DNA from: Nectonema munidae
Taxonomy: Eukaryota > Nematomorpha > Nectonematoida > Nectonematidae
Direction: 5' to 3'
DNA: 64,000 bases
NCBI GenBank assembly: GCA_030549495.1
Contig: JAUIRK010000889.1
Location: forward strand, 1-64,000
The translations under genes were made by a program, and so were the position numbers. The stretch's first letter is position 1, and the number at the start of each line of letters is the position of its first letter. Below, piece after piece: positions 1-10,700 of this stretch. The notes beneath the pieces were generated by a model. The model saw only the letters and a list, made by a program, of their open reading frames with translations, made no database searches and had not been told where the DNA came from.

Positions 1-310
1 TTATTGAAATTTTTTTGACAGATCAAACATCTTCTGATAGACTCGACTTGGTTTCACGGGTTTTCAAACTAAAAGTTGAAGCCTTAAAGAATGACTTAAA
101 GAATGGTGTTCTTGGTGTTATTTGTGGCCACGTGGATGTTATTGAGTTCCAAAAAAGAGGACTTCCTCATGTTCACATGCTCTTACATCTAAGTAATGAT
201 TCTAAATTGTATAATGCAGACCACATTGACACCCTCATTTCTGCACAAATCCCTGATCCTGAAGAAAATATTAATTTGATATAAAAAATATTTTTCAAAA
301 AAAAATTTGT
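1..310 (+). mobile_element. Helitron relic, Rep-domain part (left of piggyBac insertion)
   Basis: Positions 15-284 encode a piece of the Helitron replication-initiator (HUH/Rep) region. The run EFQKRGLPHVHMLLHL is the usual Helitron Rep signature that ends in the metal-binding HxH, followed by LISAQIPDPEE, which matches the family's conserved 'I.AeIPDP' block. The element continues left of the window. The frame ends in a stop at 282-284, and AT-rich DNA then leads into a piggyBac element. Helitron coding resumes at 2.3 kb on the same strand, so both parts most likely belong to one element. It is broken and cannot make a full transposase. Confidence 0.82.
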
Positions 311-332
311 TAAAAATTAAAACTTAAAATTT

Positions 333-2208
333 ATGTTCCCATATGGGAACACTGGCAGTCTCTATACAAATAAAAAAAATTTTATGATATTTTTAAATTT
401 TAAGTTTTATCATATTTTAAACTTTTTTTTGCTCATATTTACTTTAGTTTATACTTTTAAAATGTCTTCTTTTCCTTTACTTAATGATGCTATTGATCAC
501 GTTGGATTTTTTAATAAAACTCAAGATATCGTGGTACTCACACCAGATCTTCCAAATTGAGATTGTGCTAGCGAATCTGAAAATATTAACGCAAATTTGG
601 AAGATATTAGCTTATTTGAACCAGCAGGTAAACTCGAAGTTTTTTCTCATGATTCATACGATAATGAAGTAACGAAACCAAGTAAAAAGAAATCTAAATT
701 CCCATCTGTTAAATGGAAAAAACAGAATCTTTTCAGGGTTCCTTATTGAATACTTTTTCTGAAGATGTCAACGATTTATACTGTTTATATCATGACGACT
801 CCTTTTCAACTTTGGAATCTGTTTTTTACAAAAGAAATAGTTGAAAATATAACTTATTAAACAAAAGAATTTGCAATGCGTGATAATAATGATTCTTTTT
901 TTCAGCTTACTGAGCAAGATAATCTTAATTTTTTGAGTATTGTATTGCTATCTGGGTATCATATACTTCCAATTGAGCAAGATTATTTGTCTAATCAACC
1001 AGACTTGGGAGTTCAATTAGTATCTCAAACAATGAGTAGAAATAAATTTTTAAAAATAAAACAAAATTTGCACTTCAATGATAACAGGAATTTAGACCCA
1101 AATTACAAAATGTCTAAAGTAAGACCATTATTCGATGATTTAAATAAATCTTTAATTCAATTTGGAATTTTTCACTCAAATTTGAGCATTGACGAAAGTA
1201 TGGTACTATATTTTGAAAGACATAGTTCAAAAATGTTTATCAAAGGAAAGCCTATTCGATTTGGTTACAAGATTTGGTGTCTCTGCGGTTTCGATGGCTA
1301 TCCATATTTTCTGAAAATATATTGCGGAAAAAACAATGAAAAAAGGAAAGAGGGTCTTGGAACAACTGTTGTAAATGAAATGCTTAAAAAGGTAAAAGTT
1401 TTATCTAATATAGAAAATCATGTCTTTTACTTCGAATAATTTTTTTACAAGTTATCAACTGTTAAAGGAATTGAAAATTCAAAATGCCAAAGGAATTGGA
1501 AAAGTAAGAAAAAACAGGGGCTTATGTTTTTATGTCTCAAAAATTAAAATTACGTGGAAAATTTGATTATTGTTGTGATGGCAATGTTTATTTTTGTAAG
1601 TGGAATGATAATTCTGAAGTTTTAATTGGTAGCAACTTTATATGACATAGTCCTCTTGGTACATCATTCAGAAGAATTAAAAAACAAGGAAGCGTTACTA
1701 TAAAAATACCCAACTTGATTAAAATGTATAATTTAGGTATAGGAGGAGTAGACGTTTTTGATCGTTTTTTATCCTCATATAGGCCAATGATTCGTGGAAA
1801 AAAATGGTACTGGCTTTGTTTGTACATTCTTTGAATGTATCAAGAGTTTCTGCTTGGTTGTTTTATTGCAAGTTGCACTCTAAAAAAAATTGTCTCACTT
1901 AGAATTTAGAAGAAGCATTACTTTATGTTTACTAAATACGAAATTACGAAACATCCTAAAAATAAAAATGGAAAAAAGTAAACTTACCACCAGATATACG
2001 ATTTGATGACATCGATCACACTAAAGTTTCTACTACACAAGGTAGATGTAAAGTTTGTTTAAAAAATACACGTATAATGTGTTCTAAGTGCCAAATTCGT
2101 CTTCATGCTGATAAAGGCTTTAAGTGTTTTGATTTATATCATAAAAAAATAAACTTTTTTTTTATTTTGCATTTTGCACTAATCTTTAGTGTTCCCACAT
2201 GGGAACAT
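333..2208 (+). mobile_element. piggyBac element, degenerate, inserted in a Helitron
   Basis: A piggyBac-type DNA transposon about 1.9 kb long. It is bounded by 21-bp inverted ends at 333-353 and 2188-2208 that differ at one base; each end contains a near-palindrome (GTTCCCATATGGGAAC on the left). The transposase starts near 463 (MSSFPLLNDA) and has several stops and frame changes. Family marks are GYHILP, the first catalytic block LSIDESMV, the second block around YFDNFFTS (reading frame lost here by one base near 1434), GIGGVDVFDRFLSSYR with IRGKKWYW near 1735-1815, and the C-terminal cysteine-rich domain (CKVC..CSKC..) near 2050-2130. I see no exact TTAA next to both ends, so the true outer ends may lie a few bases further out. 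Confidence 0.85.
876..1439 (+). pseudogene. piggyBac transposase core (longest open piece)
   Basis: This 187-codon open piece is the central DDE part of the piggyBac transposase (DDE_Tnp_1_7 family). It covers the region from LSGYHILPIEQDY through LSIDESMVLYFERHSSK and FGYKIWCLCGF to NHVFYFE. The first catalytic aspartate is present in LSIDESM. The frame ends just at the second catalytic site, where the intact family reads YFDNFFTS; the bases that follow still encode NFFTSYQLLKEL one frame over. Full piggyBac transposases are usually near 550-650 residues, so this is only a fragment of a dead gene. Confidence 0.82.
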
Positions 2209-2322
2209 TCGTATAAAATCAAACTAATTTCTAGAAAAAAAATTAACGAGTGAATTCTATCCTTTTTATATAAAATAAAATCAAAAAAATATAACTTTCA
2301 AAAAAATTTACTTATATTTTAT

Positions 2323-4310
2323 GAGTGGCATGAAAAAGGTTATAATACTGGCTCTCCTTTATATTTTAAACCTGACAACGGCCGCACAGTCACTATCAGA
2401 AATGTTGAATTATATAACAGATGGGTTGTCCCTTATAACCCTTTTCTATGTAAAAAAATACAGCACAATTTATTTTAGAGAAGGCGAAGAAAATCCCGCC
2501 CTTTCTAGGGCCCATCATACAATGTTAATTGCTTGGTTCTACCTAAATCAAAATGATGAAAACGCCAGGCAGTACTTATACACAGATATTCCTTATCATT
2601 ATGTCTTCAAAAGTTCGGAAAAAATGGGTAATTAGACAGAGGGGGGCTGAGAAAGTAGTAAGTAGGATGTATAACGCCAATATTAGAGAGGGTGAGGGAT
2701 ACTTTCTACGCATTCTTCTTTTGCACGTACCTGGTGCCACATCTTATGAGTATTTAAAAACATATAATGGAACTTTATATTCAACTTTTAGGGAAGCATG
2801 TATTGCACGTAATTTATTAGTAGATGACAGTTTATGGGTTCGCACAATCACAGAATTAGTTGAAACGGCATCTCCTTCACAAATAAGAACTTCATTTTCT
2901 TTTATTTTAATTCATGGTGAGCCAAGTAATCCTTCTCATTTGTGGCAAACCTTTCGTTACGATATAATAGAGGATTATCTCTAGTATGAGTCGGATTTCA
3001 AAGCTGAACAATCTGCACTTGGAGAAATTCAAAGTATTCCGAACAATTTGGTAAGACACTTATTGATTTTGGACTTCCAGAATTGAAAGAAACATTAATT
3101 GAAGATCTACCCAATATCCAACAAGCTAGACAAGAAGCTTCTAATTTAAGAAATATGCTTAACCCAGAACAAATATCTGTTGCTGATTCAGTAATTTGTT
3201 CATTAGAAAAAAATGACAAATCTTCAGCTAAAGTTTTCTTTATTGATGGTCCAGGTGACACCGGTAAGATTTTCACATATAACTACATTATTAAAGAAAT
3301 AATTGGTCGTAATTTGAATGTTCTTACTTGTGCTTGGACAAGAATTGCTGCCACTTTATTGAAAAAAGGCAGAACTGTTCATTCCGTTTTTAAGTTACCT
3401 GTTTCTGTTTTAGATAATTCAACATGTAATATTAAACTAAACAGTAAACATGCAGGATTTATCCGTAAACAAGATATTATAATTTTTGACGAAACTAGCA
3501 TGATTCCAAAATACGCCCTTGAAGCCATTGATAAAATGCTTAGAGATATCTGTAACACAAGTAAACCACTTGCTGGAAAAACTATTCTTTTTTGGTGGAG
3601 ACTTCCGTCAAACATTACCAGTTGAAAAAGAAGAAACCCCGCTCAAATCATTGAAACATGCTTAAAAAGTTCATATATGGCCCTTAGTTAAAGTCTTTCA
3701 TTTCCACACCAATATGAGGGAAGCTCAACAAGACCACCTCTTTTCAGAATTTCTTCTTTCTCTGGGAAGTGGACAATTGCTTGTTTATAACGATCATTTC
3801 AAAGATTGTATTGAGATACCAAATCAATGTGTATTAACTAAAAGTGATAACATCATTGCTTCTGTTTTTAATGATGATGGTATTAACGTTGCAGGCAAAG
3901 TCATTTCAACTCCTACTAATGAAGACTCTTTAGAAATTAACAACCAAGTACTACATCAACTTTCGCGGAAATCTAAAACATATTACAGTACTGATTCTGT
4001 TGTTACAAATAATCAAGAAGAAATTGATCTTTATCCAATGGAATTTCTCAATTTCTTAACACCATCTGGTATGCCACAACATAAACTCATTTTACAATTA
4101 GGATGTATCGTAATGCTTCTTCAAAATCTTAGTCTTAAGAATGATCTCTGAAATGGAACACATCTTAGAATATCTAAATTATTGGATAATACAATTGAAT
4201 GTCAAATTCTTACTGGTGTTAACTGTGCAAAGAATGTTCTGATTACTAGAATTTCACCGTCTCCTAACGATAAAAATCTTTCCAGCAAGATCTTTTCAGG
4301 CCATTAAATT
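2323..4310 (+). mobile_element. Helitron relic, helicase part (right of piggyBac insertion)
   Basis: Continuation of the Helitron. The frame starting at 2323 reads EWHEKGYNTGSPLYFKP...NRWVVPYNPFL, the conserved post-Rep block. It then skips, probably by deletion, to REGEENPALSRA..ARQYLYTDIPYHYVF (2478-2610). RMYNANIREGEGYFLRILL and SNPSHLW follow at 2660-2945, before the PIF1-like helicase at 3083-3625. Further helicase pieces are FHTNMREAQQDHLFSEFLL (3699-4151) and NGTHLRISKLL..LTGVNCAKNV (4150-4305). At least five frame breaks separate the pieces. I could not recognise the 3' hairpin and CTRR end that Helitrons carry. Confidence 0.85.
3083..3625 (+). pseudogene. PIF1-like helicase fragment of the Helitron
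   Basis: Superfamily-1 DNA helicase domain, the part of the Helitron transposase that unwinds DNA during rolling-circle transposition. Walker A is GPGDTGKIF (residues 56-64 of the open piece). It differs from the usual GPGGTGKT at two places, including the Ser/Thr that helps bind magnesium. Walker B is IIIFDETSM (residues 132-140). The PIF1 box between them (TVHSVFKLP) is intact. The frame is lost after LFWWRLPS, where the family reads a 'GGDFRQ.LPV' block. The changed Walker A and the frame loss agree that the element is dead. Confidence 0.83.
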
Positions 4311-4319
4311 TCAAGTCTA

Positions 4320-4847
4320 TCAAACACATCAACAAGAATATCACAACAATAATTTATATACAAAAAATATAGTTAACCCACAAATTTTTCATTGAAATAT
4401 ATTTTAATTATTTTCCATCTCTTATTCTGGTTATAAATATGATTATTTTTAGGGTTTGCACAAAAAAACAAACACAAAAAAACCATTCCATTCTAAAACC
4501 ATATGGCTTTGGTCGATGTGGGGAATCTTAGTTAAGACAAAATCTAGATATAAAAGCACAAAAGAACTAAAAAGATCAATACTACACAAATATTTTTAAC
4601 AAAACTAAAAATACCAAAAAAAATGAATTGTACATAAAAAAATATATCATAGGTGGATGGGGCAATACAAAGTAGAATCTTAAAGTTGTAGGTAAAAATA
4701 CTTGAAAATACAAGTAATACAAAATGGCTGTTAAAATCAGCAGAATAAACAATTATAAAAATTTTTAAAAAGGGTAGAAAACAGTCCAAACATATTTGAG
4801 AATCGGAAAAAACAGTAATCAGATAACTATAATTAGTAGTCGTAGCC
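4320..4847. other. AT-rich stretch, no gene seen
   Basis: Follows the Helitron helicase remains and probably includes their degraded 3' flank. The only long open frames lie on the minus strand and are low-complexity, without a recognisable domain. I see no inverted ends. Confidence 0.5.
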
Positions 4848-4930
4848 AAACAGGCAACAATGAGTGTGAGATTTCTGGATCACATGTTATCTCCGCCTTT
4901 GAGCGGTTAATACCTTTAATAAGCTTCTCA
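4848..4930 (+). repeat. Short dispersed repeat (copy 1 of 2)
   Basis: Begins GGCAACAATGAGTGTG and runs through GAGCGGTTAATACC. The reverse complement of 43125-43205 gives the same order of blocks (GGCAACAATGAGTGTG, then GCGAACGGATAATACC). Two copies 38 kb apart on opposite strands indicate an interspersed element whose class I cannot name. Confidence 0.55.
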
Positions 4931-5227
4931 TGCTATTTTTCGAATATTTAGAGACTTCTATTTGATATATGATATAATATATGTATGCATGTTTGAATCG
5001 CACAATTTTTTGATCAATACAAGTGTATACATTCACCATGCACTACATTCATTCAAACATGACACTGATAACTTTGTTTACACTTTAACAAAGGCATGCA
5101 TTCATTTTTGTTGTGTCTAAAATAAAAGTTTTTAAAACATGTTTTATAAATATTGAAGCAAACCTTACTTAATTTCTGTTTTGCAAAATTTTTGAGAATG
5201 TCAGCTCAATTGGTTTTAGTATATAAC

Positions 5228-5300
5228 TACTAGCCGGTCCCGTGGTCGTTTCTCGCTTCGCTCAAAACATAGGATTCTTGGTAGTTGTAATTTGATTGAT
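5228..5300 (+). repeat. Dispersed repeat end starting ACTAGCCGGTCCCGTGG
   Basis: The GC-rich start ACTAGCCGGTCCCGTGG, followed by a TTTCTCGCTTCGCTC block, stands out in AT-rich DNA. The same sequence occurs twice, as an inverted pair, at 47303-47445. The AT-rich tail (TTTGATTGATTTT units with a 'gatat' spacer) resembles sub-repeats inside the long inverted repeats at 30-31 kb and 35-36 kb. Confidence 0.6.
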
Positions 5301-5989
5301 TTTAATCAAAAATATCAGTACTATTGAATTAACGATTCTTATTTTTGAAAGATTTTGATTGATTTTTAAACTAAATCAACACCATAAAAAGGATATAGTT
5401 ATTTAATTTGAAAATCAATTAAAAACAGACACGAAGCTGCGGTAAACTGGATACACTAAACATGGCGGTTTTTATTCCTGCATTTTACATGTGTATTTCT
5501 AAAAATGCGATTTTTTGTTTATTATTCGAAGCTTATTTACATGTATGCGTGTGTATAAATGAATTTTAAATTATTTTATCTGGAACACAGGTCCCCCCAA
5601 GCCTACACTTTTTGTACACAGTAATATCCACTGTTGTATGCAACACAATAAAACAAAACAAATTTAATGTGATAAATCAAAATATTCAATGAAAGTTTTT
5701 TATATATAAAATGTTTCAACTATTAGCAACACTTTACTTTAGTTTCCATAAAAACCAAAAAAAAAGTTTTTCAGAAAATCATAATTTGAGTTAGAAAGTC
5801 AAAATTTCAAAAATTTAAATAAAAAAAACAATTTATTTTTCTTTGAAAAGCATATTAGTACTTCATATTCAAGAAACATACTTCTAAATACATATTTTTA
5901 AATTACAAAAATAGTCTGCTTCTAGAATGTATTATAGCTTGAAACGGTTTTGCATTTTTGAAACGCTGACAAAATTCAGGGACAATTTT

Positions 5990-6350
5990 TTTTGTATATG
6001 CGGTAACAAGAGGGTTAATACTCTATCTTACACAACTTTTTCTATAATTCTTATGTACATCCATGTAAATGAAATTTTATATACATTTAATAGATTTTTC
6101 TCTATTCTTGCTATGTACATTCATGTTAATTAAATTTCTATATCTAACAATGGAAATTTTTCTATGTACACGTGTACATTAAATTGAATACGTGAATTAA
6201 TACTCTATCTTACAGAACTTTTTATACACTTCCTAACCATAAAAAAAATTTTCTATACATTTCAAAAGATTTTTTTACTTGCTATGTACATCCATTTTAT
6301 TTAAATACCTCTATACCTTACAATAAAAGTTTTTCTACGTAAATAATACA
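5990..6350 (+). repeat. Degenerate tandem repeat, period near 185 bp
   Basis: The phrase TTAATACTCTATCTTACA recurs at about 6013 and 6198, each followed by AACTTTTT and by CTATGTACATCCAT-like blocks. About two diverged copies are visible. The rest of 5300-6820 is AT-rich with no coding signal. Confidence 0.45.
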
Positions 6351-6820
6351 CATTAAGAACATTCTAGGAAAATTCATTTGCGCCGCTATGACCTTTATTC
6401 CCAACATCACAATTATCTTTGTTTATTCTCAACATTCTCATTAGCTTTACATCTCATTCTCATTATTTTATTATTATTTATATATTTGCTTTGAAAAGGG
6501 AGCTTATACTGCAAAACTAGTTAGCAAAATTCAACAATAAAGTAGCAAATTTTTACAATTTTTTTATTTGTTATAAATACTTCACCTCAATGGGCATATC
6601 TGTCAAAATTTTATTTCTATCTTTTAAATTCATCATGATTAGCATTACAGTCATAAATTTTAATTTGAGATAGAAACTAAGATTCTGAAAGGACCAAAAT
6701 TTAAAGGCGTAACAACTTTATTATACTTACTTTTGTCGAAATTGGAGGTTACGCAATTTCTTGAGAATTCAACAAAAATTTGATATTGAGCATTTTTGAA
6801 AGTATATAGGGATGAAAAAA

Positions 6821-6826
6821 TTTATT
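6821..6826 (-). promoter_or_regulatory. Poly(A) signal AATAAA at the end of gene A
   Basis: AATAAA on the minus strand overlaps the last base of the stop codon of exon 13. Its position supports the end of the gene model, though AATAAA is common in DNA this AT-rich. Confidence 0.45.
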
Positions 6827-7716
6827 TAATAATTTCTAAAAAAATATTTAAAAAAAGGAAAAGTTTTTGAATAAATGCCTTGTCCGTATATAAAGCTTAG
6901 AATAATTCCAATCGTTCCATCATAATTAACACATTCTAAAGCCTCATACATACTTACTTCGAGTTCTTCGCCTTTTGCAATTTTTTTTTCTCCTGAAATA
7001 TTTTAGGATATAAAATAAAGTAAAACAAAGCCAATGATATCTTACTATTCCAATCGTAACAAAAAGCATCATAGTTTAGGGATATCTTGGCATAAAAATA
7101 AGAACCATCTTTGTATATATCTGTTATGTTCATACCTGAAATGAAGTAATAATGATATTATAACTAGTTAATCGAAAAAAACACTTTACTTGGAACGAAA
7201 TCGTCATAAGAAGTTTTATAAATCAAAAATTCCAATTCAGAAGGTGTTAAAAATTCCGAGTGTAAGATAATGTTTTTGGATGATTTCAAATAATTTCTTC
7301 GAAAAAGATTTTGAAATTTATAATTCATACCCCGTCTAGGAAGAAACTTTTCTATTAAAAGTTGAGTTTTTTTAACTAAAAATGACAAAAATTAATCAGA
7401 AGAAATTTGAATGATTTTCTTATGACCTGAATGAAAATCTTTGTTAACGTTTATTTTGGAAATGTCTTCTTCGTTTGTAAATGTTATTTGCAAACTAGAT
7501 TTTGGTAAAAATACGATTCCTGAAATGTATAAATGAGATTCTAAAAAGAAACAATATAAATGATTTATTTGAAAAAGTAAAAGATCATACCTTCTTTCAT
7601 ATAAAATTTTACGGAGTAAAATTTGAATTTACCAAGCGCATTTTCACATATTATTAATAGCGGTTCTGAAATGTTGTTAGTAAATTTGACATATTCACTT
7701 TTTGTAACTTGAAAAT
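6826..7716 (-). CDS. Gene A exons 9-13: C-terminal beta-rich modules and stop
   Basis: Five closely spaced exons. Exon 9 (7591-7716) encodes DFQVTKSEYVKF..EPLLIICENALGK. Exon 10 (7427-7519) encodes GIVFLPKSSLQITFTNEEDI. Exon 11 (7190-7375) encodes VKKTQLLIEKFLPRRGMNYK and ends DDFVPS. Exon 12 (7046-7135) encodes MNITDIYKDGSYFYAKISLN then YDAFCYDWN. Exon 13 (6826-6992) encodes EKKIAKGEELEVSMYEALEC and runs to TAA at 6826-6828. Introns are 71, 51, 54 and 53 bp, all GT-AG and phase 1. For exon 9 I preferred the acceptor at 7717-7718 over an inner CAG because the longer version stays open. The last 35 residues could be read-through; a GTAAGT at codon 13 of exon 13 is an alternative donor. Confidence 0.73.
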
Positions 7717-10700
7717 CTAAAATTAAAAATTTTTATACTCATAATATAACTTAAGAAGTAATTGAGACACATTTTTTTTATTTCATTTAAAAATGTCATA
7801 AACCTAAATTGATCTGAATAGCAGCATGCGAGTTTTTATCAATGTTTAAAATATCTCTGTGATTCTTGAAAAAATTACCCAAGATACGTTTTTTGTGGAA
7901 GAAGTTCGAATCGAGATGGATTCAAAAGAATTACAGCATAATCACTATCAAGTCCCAATACAAAATTTTTGCTTTATGCTCATTGCCAATCATATCTATG
8001 AATCCCATATCATTGGAAGATAAATTAAGTTCTAGATTAACTATAACTTTATGCATGTACTAACATGAATATGCTAATATTTTATATATTTATTGCCTCC
8101 AAATAAATTATCTATAATACTTTTGAATGACTATATCAACTTGTTAAAGGCTAAAATTTAAATAACCTGGTTATAGTATAGCAAACGATTAAAATATTTT
8201 AAGGACCCAGTAAACTGTAGCATGGCAGGTTGGTTGAGATGATGGAAAGCACGGAAGCTTCTGGAATCGCTTCCTCATCGATTAGATTAGATTTTATTTA
8301 AAGAATCAAATAGACATATTAAGACAAAGCAATGATGCAATATGTTTTAATGCAGCAGAAAAAACAGGTTTTATCTTTTTTTCTTCATATTTCCAAGTCT
8401 TGTTTTGAAGATCTTCAAAGGAAAATTAATCCTTCGAGATGAAGAATCTTCAGAAATCCAACTTTGCAAATTAATTAAATATGTTCACACTTGACCACTA
8501 CGTCATTTTTAAAAAATAACATACAATTATAACCTATAAAGACATTTCCGTAAGAACATAAGAATCTATAATAATGCTTTTTGTTTTGCAAGTTTACAAG
8601 CAAATATACGTACACCACCTGGAAGTGGTACTCCATGTTTCAGGATTTCAGGACAAATGTATCATAGGTATGATTCCCTGCATCCTGTTGAAAATCAAAC
8701 ACCCAATTTCAGTAAATTATATATTATTGAGCCAGCAAATGCATTGAATATGAGAATGGCTAATCCATCCAATTTTACATGTAAAAGAGATGTTGTCGAA
8801 ATAATTCAAAAGCGAGAAACGATCACCGGAGAGGCTAGTATATAAATAATTTCAACCAATCAGAATGCTTCCAGCGTCAGACACTTTAAAAAAGAAAGAC
8901 TTTTAAAAAAGCTCCGTGTCACTTCTATCAAATTATAACAATACACGCATTCTTAAATATTCTTCAAATACCAATTTTATATGCTATTGCTTGTGACAAA
9001 AAACAACAGACATACAGGTATTTACTTTATAGGTATTTTGCTATATTCTACAGGTATTTTGCTATTTAAGACTAATTTTCGATCATTTAAAAGAAATTAT
9101 AAATTCAAATCAATTGAAAGCTATATTTGGGGATTTTGAGCAGGCGATAATTTCAGTTGCACGAGAAGTAAGTTTACATATATGAATACTCCATACTTAG
9201 GAAATCATAAATTTTTAGCGTTTCCTATAACGTTGTCTACCACGGATGCTATTTTCATTTTTGCCAAAGCATATACAGAAAGCTATCTGAAATGGACTTC
9301 CGTCCCTTATATTCAAAAAGTTTATCTTTCAGACAGAGCATAAAAATGTTACTTGCTTTAGCGTTCTTATCTGAGAATGAAGTATCATTTTGGTTTATAA
9401 TCATTACAATTAATATAACATAATTAACCTTAAATTATTTTAATGTTAATATGTTTTTAAACAAAGATCAAAGTTGCTTATAGAAAGCTGAAAAGAATGA
9501 TGAATATTTTCAAGAAGATTTTTTTTTATATTTTGAAACAACTGGCTTGGCTCAATAGAATAATTATGTGGAACGTTTTCACAAGAAAAATTAGAACAAA
9601 CAATCATTGCGAAGGATTTTACAACAGATGAATTTTTTTGTTGTATAAATAATTTGTTTTAATTGTACCATGTTTAAGTTTGAAATCGTCATTATATTAT
9701 GAAAAGACTTCAACATGGGAAGTGATTGATTTTTTTATTAAAAGTGAGGAGAGACTTTGGGTTGACGTGCCTGAAATAAAGTCATTAAACTCAAAATATA
9801 ACCGGAGTGGAGGCAAGAAAGACAGAAAAGAAGATCAAGAAAAAATGATTGAGGAAATATATGCAGCATATCTAGTAGACAAAAACGTATACATGTTTTT
9901 AAGTAGAATTTCAATATGTATATCCTCTCCTCAGAACATGGAAACATCCAATACTGATGACGAATTTTGTGTAAATTTTTCAATATTGAATGCTTCATCT
10001 TCGTTCAGCATTTCAAATATATTAAACAATTGACTGTTAATTTTGAAGTGAACTAACTATACAAATAATTTTTTTTTCTGTTTACTTTGAATTAGTTTTT
10101 ATATTTGGCTAGTAAATATAGTGTTTAAATCATTTAACACTATATATAGTTTTATATAGTTGAAGATATAGTTTACATCTTTAACGAGTTTTATTTAGGT
10201 TTCTATTTTACCTATAATTACGCTTTTACCTACTATAAGTTTTAGTTTTTGTTTTAACAATGCACATAATTTAATTTTTTCTAGAATCTATAAATTTTAT
10301 TTTACTACTACATATTAAAGTTAAATTTTTACCTATTTTTAATTAACTAATTCAAAAACTTAACTAATAACTAACTAATTACTAAATCTTGAAAATTTTT
10401 AGCACGTTTAGATTTTAGGACATACTGTTTAGATTACAGATTAAAATGTAAGCAAAATCGCCATTTTAAAATGTGAGTTTCCAAGTCTCTTTTTAGCCAA
10501 ATCTTATTTGTCAAAAGCAACGTTTTCGAAAGTTGATGATGCGTGTTTTATGTGGATGACGCAGCAGCGAAGAAAGGGCGTATCGATATCTGGAGCTCTT
10601 TTACAGGAGAAAGCTCTTCTTTTTGCCAAAGAGTTGTATCCCGAAGGTCACCCAAGTTTTGAGGCTAGTAACGGATGGCTAGATGGTTTTAAGAAAAGCC

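Noticed and set aside
2321-2635. Protein starting MSGMKKVIILALLYILNLTT with a signal-peptide look
   Set aside because: The same bases read in the next frame give the conserved Helitron block NRWVVPYNP; the hydrophobic leader is a by-product.
5927-6133. 68-codon plus-strand frame
   Set aside because: Falls in a degenerate tandem repeat; the protein is repetitive (MYIHVN twice) and low-complexity.
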